This document shows positions 55,201 to 64,000 of a DNA stretch of 64,000 nucleotides, one piece after another. Below the pieces are notes generated by a model that saw only the letters and a program-made list of their open reading frames with translations, was not told the origin of the DNA and made no database searches. Made by a program: the position numbers and the translations under genes. Each line of letters begins with the position of its first letter. Positions within the stretch are counted from its first letter, which is position 1. The stretch is from Haematococcus lacustris (lineage: Eukaryota > Chlorophyta > Chlorophyceae > Chlamydomonadales > Haematococcaceae), in contig JASKMD010000030.1 in the NCBI GenBank assembly GCA_030144725.1, positions 3,977,341 to 4,041,340 on the forward strand. The letters run 5' to 3'.

Positions 55201-58200
55201 GGGTGCTTTTTCAGTGTGATGTTTGATTATCCGCCATGTTCTGCTGTGCTCTGCTGTCACGGCCTTTAGGTCCTGGACCTGGACATCTTCCTCAAGGGCG
55301 GCGGCGCACTGGACATCAACAGCGTGCGCAAGAAGCCTAAGGACTGGATCCCTGACAACGTGTGGCTCAACATCATCGCCTTGTCCTCCATGGACGCCTT
55401 CAGAGACATTCCTGACTCCGTGTTCAGGAACGATGGCCTGTGGCGGCAGTGGTACGACCAGGAGGCGCCCGAGACTGCCAAGGTGCAGCCTGATGCCCAT
55501 AGGCAGCTGCAGAGCTTGGGCAGCCAGGCAACCATGCAAACCCACACAAGCCTTAACCCACATCCCAGCCTCTCACCTGCCACCTGTGATGAACCATATC
55601 CCTGTTGGGTCATGGGAAAAACACACTTGTCCGTCATCCCTGATCTGGCACCTATGTATGTCTGTCCTGGCCATCTTGCCTCTTCCGTGTGGTGCCACTG
55701 CTGGGTACTGCCCCATACCCACCCTACTGCTCCTACCGCTCCTCCTGTTGATCCTGCTCCTGCTGCTTCAGGTGCCCGACTATGAGGACCGGCTGTCCAA
55801 GTTTGAGCGCATGTGTGTGGTGAAGACCTTCCGCGAGGACCGCACCATCATTGCTGCTGCGGACTACATCGCGGACTCCGTGGGCCAGCGCTTCGTGGAG
55901 TCAGTGCCGCTGAACATGGAGAAAGCATGGGGCGAGAGCCACAACAAGTGCCCGCTCATCTGCCTGCTGTCCCCGGGTGCTGACCCCACCAAGCTCATTG
56001 AGGACCTGGCCAAGAGGAAGAAGATCAAGACCTTGGGCGTGTCCATGGGCCAGGTCAGGCAGCATGGGGCATGCACCCGGGGCAGGGGAAGCAATGTCCC
56101 AGCCTGTCTGTATCATGTGCCTGGGATCATCCATCATCTACATCATCATTATTGAATGGCATTCACTCGTCGGCGTTGATCATCTGCCATGGCTTGGCCT
56201 GGTAAAGCCTGGTATGCCAGGAAGGGTTGCATCTTTGTCGACTATGGGGCCTGGTATGACAGGAAGGGCTGACGCGTTGCACCATGTTCGGCCACCCTGA
56301 CTAGGAGGGACAGTCTGCTCCTCTTCCGCTCCTGATGCCTGCTCCTGGCTGGTGTTGTCCCTCTTCGCCTTCTGTTGTCTAGGCGCTGCCTATGTCTTCT
56401 CTTGTGCAAACACGTGTTGGATTGCCTGTGGGGTGTGTCTGCAGGGGCAAGAGATCATCGCGCGCAAGTACATGGCCACCGCTAGCCTGGAGGGCCAGTG
56501 GGTGCTGCTGCAGAACACCCACCTGGGCCTGGGCTACCTGACGGAGGTGGAGACCTTCCTCATCAAGGAGGAGAACATCCACGAGGACTTCAGGCTGTGG
56601 ATCACGGCTGAGCCGCACCCGCAGTTCCCCATTGGCCTCTTGCAGATGGGCATCAAGGTGTGGGGGGCTGGTGCAGCAAGGCTCATCAGGACTGGTCTGG
56701 ACCAGACTACTTTGTACATCTGCAGCTCGCTCATCTGGCAGCAGTAGCTTCCATGTGACGCCTGACATGCTTGCTCAGTGCACTGCTTGCCCGGCATCAA
56801 GTCGTAGAAGGCACTGGAGGGCAGCAACACCATAGGTCGGTGATACTGATGTTTGTGGAGCGGGTCTCCATGTTGGTGATGATGGCGTGCTGGAGGTGGA
56901 AGCTGATGCTGATGGCCCTGGTGCTGGTGCGGCACAGATCACCAACGAGGCCCCAGTGGGCATGAAGGCAGGCCTGCGCGCCAGCTACCAGTGGGTGTCA
57001 CAAGACATGCTGGACGCTGTGAGCCACCCCTACTGGCGCCAGCTGCTGTTCGTCATGTGCTTCCTGCACAGCGTCACCCAGGAGCGGCGCAAGTTTGGGC
57101 CCATTGGCTGGTGTGTGCCTTATGGTGAGTCCGCAACTGAGGGTGGGCTGGGGTGCCTGCTGGCCTGGTGTACCTGCTGACATGCCTGCTGGCAACACTG
57201 ACGCTGCCACTCCTGCCACTGCTTGCTAGTTTGCCTGTGCAAAGCATTCTTGGCACTGTCCACTAGTTTCCTTGTGCATAGCAGCATTCAATCGACTTCG
57301 GCGCAGCCAGTAGCCTACGGACTGCTACACACTCCAGCCTGCGCTGCTGCCTGCTGCCCCCCCTGCAGAGTTCAACCAGAGCGACCTGAGCGCGTGCGTC
57401 CAGTTCCTCCAGAACCATCTGATGGAGATGGACGCAAAGAAGGCCAGTCAGCCCACCTGGGAGACTGTTCGCTACATGATCAGCTGTATCCAGTACGGGG
57501 GACGCATCACAGACGACTTTGACCAGCTGCTGATGGACACATTTGCTGAGAAATACTTCCATCCAGGCGTGCTGGCTGTGGGCTACGAGTTGTACCGAGA
57601 CGAGCGCTCAGGCTTCCAATACAGGTGAGCCACCTCGCCGGACTGCATGACCTGAATGCTCTCACGCAATGCTGGCCACAGCTGGCAGCAGGGATCTAGC
57701 TCCTCCTGTGCGCTGCGCCTGTACCACAGCTAGGCCTTGGTATTAGGTGACCAGTATGACACCTTCCCCTCGGTGGTGCCTGCAGGGTGCCTGACTCCAA
57801 TGACATCGACGTGTTCCGCCAGAGCATCGAGTTGCTGCCCGGCACGGAGTCCCCTGAGGTGTTTGGCTTGCACCCCAACGCGGATGTCACCTTCCGCACC
57901 CTACAAGTCCAGGAGGCTGTGTACACCATCCTCGACACCATGCCCAAGGGAGGCACAGCGGCAGGCGGGCTGTCGCGCGAGGAGATCGTGGACAAGATCT
58001 GTGAAGACCTGCTGTCCAAGGTGCCGCCCATGTTTGACAGGGAGGAGACGAAGGAGAAGTTGAAGAAGCTCCCCGGGGGGCCCACTGTGCCGCTGACCGT
58101 CCACTTGCGGCAGGAGCTGGACAGGCTGAACACCATCATTCGCCTCGCCACCACAACTCTCAAGGTGGGGCCTTCAGCTGCACCTCTCGCTCTGACTTAT

Positions 58201-59127
58201 TCAAAGCATGGGGCAGACACTGCATGTGTTTAGGGGTCGTCCCATCTACGTAGATCTACGTAGATCTAACGTTAGATTAGATGGTTAGACTAGAACTAGC
58301 AAGCCAATCTAATGTTAGATTCGTCTAATCTAGTCTAACGTTAGATGGGTCGGGACGACCCCTACATGTGTTGCACTCCAGGCCATGGCATCCATGCGCT
58401 TGCATCTGAACTAGTATGGACCTTGCACTGAGTGCACTGAATGGCTGCCATGCTTTTTGTGGTTGACGTGCAGAACCTGCGGCTGGCCATCGCTGGCACC
58501 ATCGCGCTGAGTGGGAACCTGATTGAAGCCGTGGATGCCTTGTTCATCGCACGCATCCCGTCCTTTTGGCTGGCCAAGAGCTGGGAAGCCACCACACTCG
58601 GCAACTGGTTCACGGGCATGCTGCAGCGCTATGACCAGCTGAACAAGTGGCTGAACCTGGGCCGGCCGAAAGGCTACTGGATGACCGGCTTCTTCAACCC
58701 GCAAGGCTTCCTCACCGCCATGAAGCAGGAGGTGAACCGCAAGCACGCAGCAGACAAGTGGGCCCTGGACGACGTGGTCATGACCAGCGAGGTCACGAAC
58801 CCACCCAAGGACTACGAGGCGCTCAAGGAGGCGCCCGCGGAAGGCGTCTATATCTACGGCCTGTACCTGGATGGCTGCGCGTGGAGCGGGCGCGACAACA
58901 AGCTGGTGGACTCGGAGCCCAAGAAGCTGTTTAACCTGATGCCGGTCCTGTATGTCACGGGGGTGCTGGCCAAGGACAAGAAGCGCACGGGTGTGTTCGA
59001 GGCGCCCTGCTACCGCGTCAAGACACGAAAGGGTTTGAACTTCGTGACCACCTTTGCGCTGCGCAGCGAGGACGACAAGTCCAAGTGGATCCTCCGCGGG
59101 GTGGGCATTCTGTGCACCATTGACTGA
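33199..59127 (+). CDS. ODA2: Outer-arm axonemal dynein gamma-type heavy chain
   Basis: I could join 48 exons without a frame conflict to 13,470 nt: 4,489 aa, close to the 4,485 aa I recall for the Chlamydomonas gamma chain. It starts [20 protein letters not shown] and ends [15 protein letters not shown]. The order is N-terminal tail, linker, AAA1-AAA4 with P-loops GPAGTGKT (residues ~1819), GPTGGGKS (~2101), GGPGTAKT (~2428) and GVGGSGKQ (~2804), antiparallel stalk with microtubule-binding tip (~3046-3400), AAA5-AAA6 and C-terminal domain. The AAA1 block ([26 protein letters not shown]) is the gamma/DNAH5-8 type. It is the ATP-driven motor of the flagellar outer arm, working with other heavy chains on doublet microtubules. 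Four introns use GC-AG. Exon coordinates are in the domain entries. The ODA2 symbol is inferred from class and length. Confidence 0.9.
36575..37560. repeat. 59-bp minisatellite in dynein intron 9
   Basis: About 1 kb of CCCTGCCCTACACCTCCCTT-type DNA. The higher-order unit is 59 bp (for example 36962 to 37021), made of two related halves ending ...CTTGCACC and ...CTTGCTCC. Copies are nearly identical in the middle and vary at the ends. It is open in all three + frames, an artefact of composition. Confidence 0.95.
41386..44206 (+). other. Dynein exons 18-23: linker (DHC_N2)
   Basis: Exons 41386-41694, 41994-42170, 42444-42597, 42781-43207, 43309-43669, 44018-44206. These give residues about 1162-1700 and include [39 protein letters not shown] and [19 protein letters not shown], the conserved linker that swings over the AAA ring. 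The donor after exon 22 is GCAAGG (GC-AG intron). Confidence 0.85.
44578..46037 (+). other. Dynein exons 24-26: AAA1, main ATPase site
   Basis: Exons 44578-44941, 45293-45489, 45834-46037. The Walker A GPAGTGKT is split by the intron after GPAG (44941/45293). [12 protein letters not shown], the Walker B-like GCFDEFNRI and [19 protein letters not shown] (sensor region) follow. All key residues are present, so this site should hydrolyse ATP. Confidence 0.9.
46255..46288. repeat. (GTT)n microsatellite in dynein intron 26
   Basis: About 11 copies of TTG just upstream of the exon 27 acceptor. Confidence 0.9.
46297..47298 (+). other. Dynein exon 27: AAA2
   Basis: A single 1,002-nt exon, the largest of the gene, with P-loop GPTGGGKS at 46732-46755 and [20 protein letters not shown] plus [16 protein letters not shown]2 usually binds nucleotide without turnover. 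Confidence 0.9.
47581..49496 (+). other. Dynein exons 28-31: AAA3
   Basis: Exons 47581-47830, 48077-48483, 48716-48979, 49146-49496. P-loop GGPGTAKTS near 48241, [16 protein letters not shown] (Walker B) and [20 protein letters not shown] (sensor/arginine area). The donor after exon 31 is GCAAGG (GC-AG intron). Confidence 0.9.
49848..51354 (+). other. Dynein exons 32-34: AAA4
   Basis: Exons 49848-50352, 50658-50895, 51102-51354. P-loop [16 protein letters not shown] near 50118, [20 protein letters not shown] and [20 protein letters not shown]. The preceding intron is TG-rich (49690-49840). Confidence 0.9.
51541..53027 (+). other. Dynein exons 35-37: stalk and microtubule-binding domain
   Basis: Exons 51541-51681, 51859-52446, 52653-53027. 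First coiled coil ([20 protein letters not shown]...), then the globular tip from about [20 protein letters not shown] to [20 protein letters not shown], then the return coil ([20 protein letters not shown]) and entry into AAA5 ([19 protein letters not shown]). Confidence 0.9.
53255..59127 (+). other. Dynein exons 38-48: AAA5, AAA6 and C-terminal domain
   Basis: Exons 53255-53565, 53760-53880, 54094-54275, 54444-54876, 55270-55482, 55772-56053, 56445-56657, 56938-57124, 57369-57624, 57786-58164, 58474-59127. Landmarks: [20 protein letters not shown] (AAA5), [17 protein letters not shown] (AAA6), [13 protein letters not shown] and [18 protein letters not shown] (C-terminal domain). The donor after exon 40 is GCGAGT (GC-AG intron). 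The last intron carries a MITE. Confidence 0.9.
58233..58362. mobile_element. 130-bp MITE with TA target duplication in the last dynein intron
   Basis: Starts GGGGTCGTCCC and ends GGGACGACCCC, flanked by TA (58231-58232, 58363-58364). Inner parts are also inverted (AACGTTAGAT and related), so the whole element can fold as a hairpin. The TA duplication fits a Tc1/mariner-mobilised element. Confidence 0.8.
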
Positions 59128-60200
59128 GCTGGGTTGGTGCACTTGCACAGTCAGGCTGCAGCCAGCTGGCTGTGAGGTTGCCTGTGGGTAGGCAGCTGGC
59201 TAGCTGGGGGATGGGAGTGGCCAGGGAGCGTTTGAGTGGCGGTCAAGCCTCCACCACGTGGGTAATGTCCACCTCTGCTGACCGTCTAGCTAAGACTTGT
59301 TCGTTTGACGAAGAGATGTGCGTGACTGATGGAATAACAGCACCTTTGGCTGCTGGGCAGGGTAAACCCCCGACCAGGGGTGTTGTACATCATGTTGCAT
59401 GTCATTTTGCATTTGCATGGATGACAGACATATCAATTATTCTTTGTGTGTTTATGTTAGATGTTGTATGCCGATTTTGTGTCAGTTCTTCAATGCTGCT
59501 AAATGTCTGTCAACGAGACAGGTGTGCTGATCGCAGAACAGAACACAATCCATGTGCATGGGGGCTTCCCGATTGTGGTTCATGGCATTCTGACGGAAAC
59601 GTTTGCTCAAGTGCAATAGCCCAACCCTGGTAGTTGTAGTTGTGCACATAGGTGCCCAACAATACCCTTCCCTCTCTAACTTCACAGTTGTGGCCATAGG
59701 CACACGTTTTTGCGTGCATTGACCGTACAATAGGAGCTCAGCATCTCGTAAATCTACTCCTGCCGTTTAAGCTGCAATATATCTACCGCCAAATGCCTGG
59801 ATACCTTGATGCTTAGACACCATCTTGTGTCACCCATATCCACGATGTCCGAAACCTGGCACATCTGCCCCTTGACACAGTCTAAGCTCGTAGTCAGGTC
59901 CCACAAGGTCAGGTAAAATGGCTCGAAAAAATGTACCGTCACTTGTTGTCGCGTATACTGAACTCCAAGAGGTCAAACCGCGACGCCCCGCTGCGGCGTG
60001 CAGCTCCGCAGCTTGGCCTGCGAGGGACGGGCTAAAGTCAACATTGCTCCCCTCCGCGGTATCCTGGCACCAGTGACTCCTTGCACCCTAACGGTAGTGC
60101 ACGTGCATACGACAGCGCCGCAACGACGAGCGAGGTAGAGCGGTCACTAGTCGGTCGGTCGGCGTACCGGGATGGGGTGCCGTCATGCAAATCTGCAGTG
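59128..60200. other. Dynein 3' UTR and intergenic sequence
   Basis: I see no TGTAA in the first 800 bp after the stop, and no gene. The 60.0-60.2 kb part is rich in CG dinucleotides, unlike the dynein gene. AGTG at 60197-60200 is the target duplication of the next element. Confidence 0.4.
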
Positions 60201-61541
60201 GGTCACCCCGGCCATTGGCCATGCCAATCCGTGCCAGGCCTGCCGCTCGCACCACGCCCTAGTGGAGGGTAGCGAAGGCTATCGCGGTAAGTCACGCGCG
60301 CTAAAGCTCGCGTTTCAGACTGAAGCCTCCCAGATCACTCCGCCCGCCACCAGCTCGAAACTTGAGATAGCGCAAACAAGCAGCGACCCACTCACAAGAG
60401 CAGGGTGGCGAGGCGCTCCGTGGCGTCCGTAGCTAACTTCGCACTAAAGAGGCAGCCCTCGTAGTGCGCCGCAGGCCATCGCAGTGCGCCATGCCACCAC
60501 GCTATGTCACTACACCACGAGACTGAGTCACGCCACGCTTCGCTGAAGTCGGTGCAAGTCGGGTGCATGGCACTGTTAACTTTTTCGGCTCTATTGGCTC
60601 ACTTCCTCTATTGGCTCAGTTTCTTTATCGGCTCAGTTGTGCTATTCTGGCTCAGTTGCTGCTACTGGTTTTATCTAAAGGTGCTTTGCCTTACATGTCA
60701 TCTGCCTCGTTCCCGCCACATTTTAGGCTTCCGCCACGGCCACTGCCACTGCTTACCAGCTTGGCACTTGTCGCATTTTCGCGTGCCAGGGCAGCGCGGC
60801 GTCGGGGTCCAGGAGGGCTCATTACACTTTCGGTATCAACTTCGCGCACAGTGCGAGAAATGCAGCGATGAGGGCGCCCAGCGGCAGCACAGGGTCCACC
60901 CCGTCGGGGATGAACCCAGGACGCCGCCAATCGGCCCCTGTGATGAGATCGCCCCATGCCACATTCACCCTCTTCCACATTTTGTCATTGTATGTACCAC
61001 ACAAGGTGATGGAGCTTGCCTGGGCTACATCCCGGAATATAGACCCGCCCAGCTATCAGTGAAAGGTGGAAGCACGTGGAAAGGACTTATGGTCTTGACA
61101 AAAGCCTCAAAATGATGGGGTCAAGGCGTTGGCAGAGTGCACGGTAGCGAAACAAAGTCCACGCACGGTGCTGCTGACACCTCAATGAGATGCTGTGCAT
61201 GCTTGGAGGCAGGGTCAGGCAGGTCCCGGCTCAGGTGTCAGATAGGCCCGGGCCAGGTGTCAGGAAGGGCCGGGCCATGAGGGGTCCCGACCCAACCCAG
61301 GGAATCTTGCGCTTCGACCTGCGACCCACGTACGGTGGCACCCCGTTGAGCCCCAGGCTGCAGCGAGCGACCATGTTCACAGTCCGCGGGAATGGCGGGC
61401 GGAGTGATCTGGGAGGCTTCAGTCTGAAACGCGAGTTTTAGCGCGCGTGACTTACCGCGATAGCCTTCGCTACCCTCCACTAGGGCGTGGTGCGAGCGGC
61501 AGGCCTGGCACGGATTGGCATGGCCAATGGCCGGGGTGACC
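60201..61541. mobile_element. 1.34-kb element with 149-bp terminal inverted repeats
   Basis: Left arm 60201-60349 (GGTCACCCCGGCCATTGGCC...) and right arm 61393-61541 are inverse complements differing at one base of 149. AGTG flanks both sides (60197-60200, 61542-61545). The interior has no recognisable transposase, so it is non-autonomous. Near 60585-60660 a motif like TATTGGCTCA or TATCGGCTCA recurs about five times. The near identity of the arms implies recent movement or gene conversion. Confidence 0.8.
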
Positions 61542-61545
61542 AGTG

Positions 61546-61997
61546 CTATTTTTGAGATCGATTTGCTGCTTGTTGGTGCTACGTAACCGTCTGGTTTCTG
61601 CGCCCTAGCTTTGAAGTATGCTCATAGCTCCCACGGGAAGGATTTGCAGTGTATTAAAGCGGCCCTGCGCAGGTTGGGAAGCTCTTAAAATCACAGTGCG
61701 TAGAAACCTTATTTTTGGGCAGGAAGTGCATGAAACGCCGTGCTGACCTCCTGTAGAGATGCAAACGGTGTGCCCCGAGAACCTCGTACACTTTTGGTAG
61801 CGTTATTATTAGGATTAGCACCCATAGATCACCCAGACATACCTACCATGCTCATGTCTAAATTAGCCCATCATCTCGCGCTCACTAGGCTGCGAAAGTG
61901 TAAGAGGTTGTTCTGATTCCTCCAAGCTACCACCAACGTTCATCAGCGGCACAAATGATGCAGACTGGCGGCCATAATTAGCGATGGGGCCCATCCA
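61546..61997. other. Unassigned AT-richer spacer
   Basis: No gene, RNA or repeat recognised. Confidence 0.3.
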
Positions 61998-62703
61998 GTG
62001 GAGGAGGGGGGGCGGGTGGATGATGACTGGGTGGAGGATCCAGCAAACCGGGGCCGGCTGCTGCGCCATGCGGTGCACACCACCGGAATGATGGAGGCAG
62101 CCATGGCAGCCTGGCAGCTGGATATGGTGCCCTGGGAGCAGTCACAGCCCACCAACCTGTTGACGAGGCCCCCCCGACCCCCCACTCCCTATGCCCTCAC
62201 CCCCACCAGCAAGTGCCGTGCTCGGCATATCTTCATCGACACCAAGGTCCTCCACGGCTTGATGAGTGATGCCGGCATGCTGGGGGTGCTGACGGAGGAG
62301 GGGTCACCTCCTTGGACAAGTTCAGGAACGGTGCCCTACCTGACCCAGCGAAGCCGGGCCACTACATTGATGGGCCTGAGAACAGCAAGGTGAGTGCTCC
62401 TTGCAGTGAGGTGCCAGCCTTTGGTGCTTAGTCTGTTGCCTTGTGAGCCTGCAGTCAGCTGCCTTGTGAGCCTTCAGTCAGCTGCCTACACAAGCTGATG
62501 AGGTGCCTTGGTTGTGTTCATGGTGGCTGCAGGTGGCCAGCCGGTGGGATGCATTGCTGCCTAACCCTCGCCGCCAGAAGCTCGCCAGCCCCAAGCACAT
62601 ATTGATTGTAGTCTTATGTGGTAAAGGCTTGGTAACGCGACCACGCATGATCGTTAGACCTGATGACACTTCGGACAAGGTAGTCGTTGTGTCGTTGTGT
62701 TAG
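61998..62703 (+). pseudogene. Coding-like remnant, unknown product
   Basis: An open frame 61998-62310 reads DDWVEDPANRGRLLRHAVHT and HIFIDTKVLHGLMSDAGMLG. Coding character then seems to continue one frame over (GVTSLDKFRNGALPDPAKPG to PENSK, followed by GTGAGT near 62390). A possible next exon from 62533 reads VASRWDALLPNPRRQKLASP. The frame change within a G run suggests a frameshift. I do not recognise the family; it may be a degraded transposon gene. Confidence 0.3.
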
Positions 62704-63489
62704 TCCGCTTGTGCCGGGCATCGCCGGATGCTCAGCACCTGTAGGCATCGACCTCAAGCGGGTTACTAGCCACAACTTGTGTCATTGAGGGTTACGACTG
62801 CCATTCTACTGCCAGCCAGCTGCTGAACTCGTCTACGTCGCGGTCAACGTGCTGATGACTGATCCGTCGAGGGTAGAAGAGCACTGTATCCAGCCGCGAA
62901 CTCGCTTCCGTGCCGCGCCCTTGCGCACCGGCCGCAGCCACCCGTCCGATTCCTCGACAGAGGTGCTGCGCGAGCAAGTGCTGGCGTCGACCGCGCCCAG
63001 ACATCGTCCACCAGCACAACCATGAATCCCCGGATGCAGGCCACAGAGCTGGGAGCTGAAGGCTGGCCCCAGCGACCCGGCGTCCAATGCTAGCGCAGTA
63101 GGCCATAGCCGGCTTGAGTCCCGAGCATATCAGGCGCTTTGTAGCGCTCATTTCCTGCAGCACAGCGGACTCCTGGCCTGCTTATGTATATAAAAAGTTG
63201 AGCCACGCTTACATGCATCGCGTTATCCTTAAGCTAAGGCAGGAGCAGCAGCCGAGCGCTCAGGCACTGCGCCATCATCATGCTAGGTCACGCCGCTGGC
63301 CAGACATTGGCACGGCCAGCACCGCGATGCGTGTTCCGGGCGCGCTCCACCTCTAGGCCACTCCAACTGAGGGTGTGTGCCATTGGCTTTGACTTCGGTG
63401 ACCGCGAGGCGACAGGTGGCCTGGGTGCACTGCCATCCTTACACGGCAGGACAGGCTAACAGCAACCTGGCTGTCCTTCCCACTGGCAG
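62704..63489. other. Unassigned sequence
   Basis: Short open frames on both strands, none supported. Confidence 0.25.
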
Positions 63490-63626
63490 AGCCAGAGCGT
63501 GACAAGCGAAAGAAGTTAACCAGCCTGGGCACGGCAGCGGCAGGGCTGCTGATCCTGGGCCCTGTCATGAAGGGGTCCGTGGCAGAGGCGTTCCTTGGCT
63601 GTTTGGCAGTAAGCCAGAAGTACCAG
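63490..63626 (+). CDS. Possible internal exon of a gene continuing to the right
   Basis: An AG acceptor at 63488-63489 and a GTGTGA donor at 63627 bracket an open 45-codon stretch reading EPERDKRKKLTSLGTAAAGL then LILGPVMKGSVAEAFLG. It is a basic segment followed by a hydrophobic Gly/Ala stretch, possibly a membrane helix. No neighbouring exon was identified, so this is weak. Confidence 0.25.
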
Positions 63627-64000
63627 GTGTGATCAGCAGGGAACATGTAGAGCATGCCCTGTCTTCAGCTTGGCCTCTGCATCGTGCGTTGCTGTGCATC
63701 ATGAGCCATACAGGCAACATGTGCCTGAGGGGACAAGGTGTGATGGGACCCACACACCAGGGGTTGCGATATGCCTGGGTCTAGTGGACATCCAACACAT
63801 GGCATGGGCGCCCTCCATCTACACTATAGTTTGGCTGCTGCAACAACAGCACGACTTTCGAGTGGCATGAAAGGCAGGCGCGGGTACAGAAAGACAGCAG
63901 CCTGAAACAGACTCTGGGGCACACTGCTGAGCGTGGGCGGCAGCCGCTGTGCCTCTCGCGGCTGGCCACACAGCTACTTGCAGCCTGCGCCAGGGTTGCT
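63627..64000. other. Unassigned sequence to the window edge
   Basis: Nothing recognised. Confidence 0.25.

Overview
This window looks like nuclear DNA of a flagellated chlorophyte green alga, probably Chlamydomonadales (Chlamydomonas/Haematococcus-like). The evidence is GC-rich, intron-dense genes with short GT-AG introns, chloroplast-targeted plant-type proteins (LIL3, an At4g37920-type protein), an axonemal outer-arm dynein heavy chain, TGTAA motifs after some genes, and many simple repeats. No rRNA, tRNA or CRISPR array was seen. Family names come from remembered sequence patterns; no search was run.

Layout. 55-168: last exon of a gene that enters from the left. 169-2562: low-complexity Gln/Gly/Cys-type repeats. 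2563-3692: a small Lys/Ser-rich nuclear-type protein (+). 4265-8204: an At4g37920-like chloroplast protein (+). 9472-13161: NSE3/MAGE, a subunit of the SMC5/6 complex (+). 13404-17762: a complete-looking TIR DNA transposon with TAG target duplication and two divergent genes. 18801-23951: a TraB/TRABD-family membrane protein (-). 23971-25335: V-ATPase subunit D (+), divergent from TraB. 25995-27406: LIL3 (+). 28303-29560: a decayed LINE. 30081-32787: a Fanzor (eukaryotic TnpB-like) element. 33199-59127: a full outer-arm dynein gamma-type heavy chain gene; 48 exons join in frame to 4,489 codons. 60201-61541: a young non-autonomous element with 149-bp TIRs and AGTG duplication. 61542-64000: mostly unassigned.

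The most unusual system is the Fanzor family. One long but damaged copy (30081-32787) carries RuvC-like motifs (GIDPG, DEHRTS, RDCNAALN). Five shorter relatives lie at 8207, about 17955, about 20400, 27570 and 27923. What most of them share is the 3' end of the gene and the roughly 250 bp beyond the stop codon, ending in CAGCCCCCTTGTCCCTC. That is where a guide (omega) RNA scaffold would be expected. Two host genes run directly into copies of this end in the same orientation, and a TGTAA inside the element may act as their polyadenylation signal.

The host genes are functionally unrelated to each other (plastid, DNA repair, vacuole, flagellum), as is normal for algal nuclear DNA. All CDS spans below are genomic spans including introns; exon coordinates are given in the evidence.
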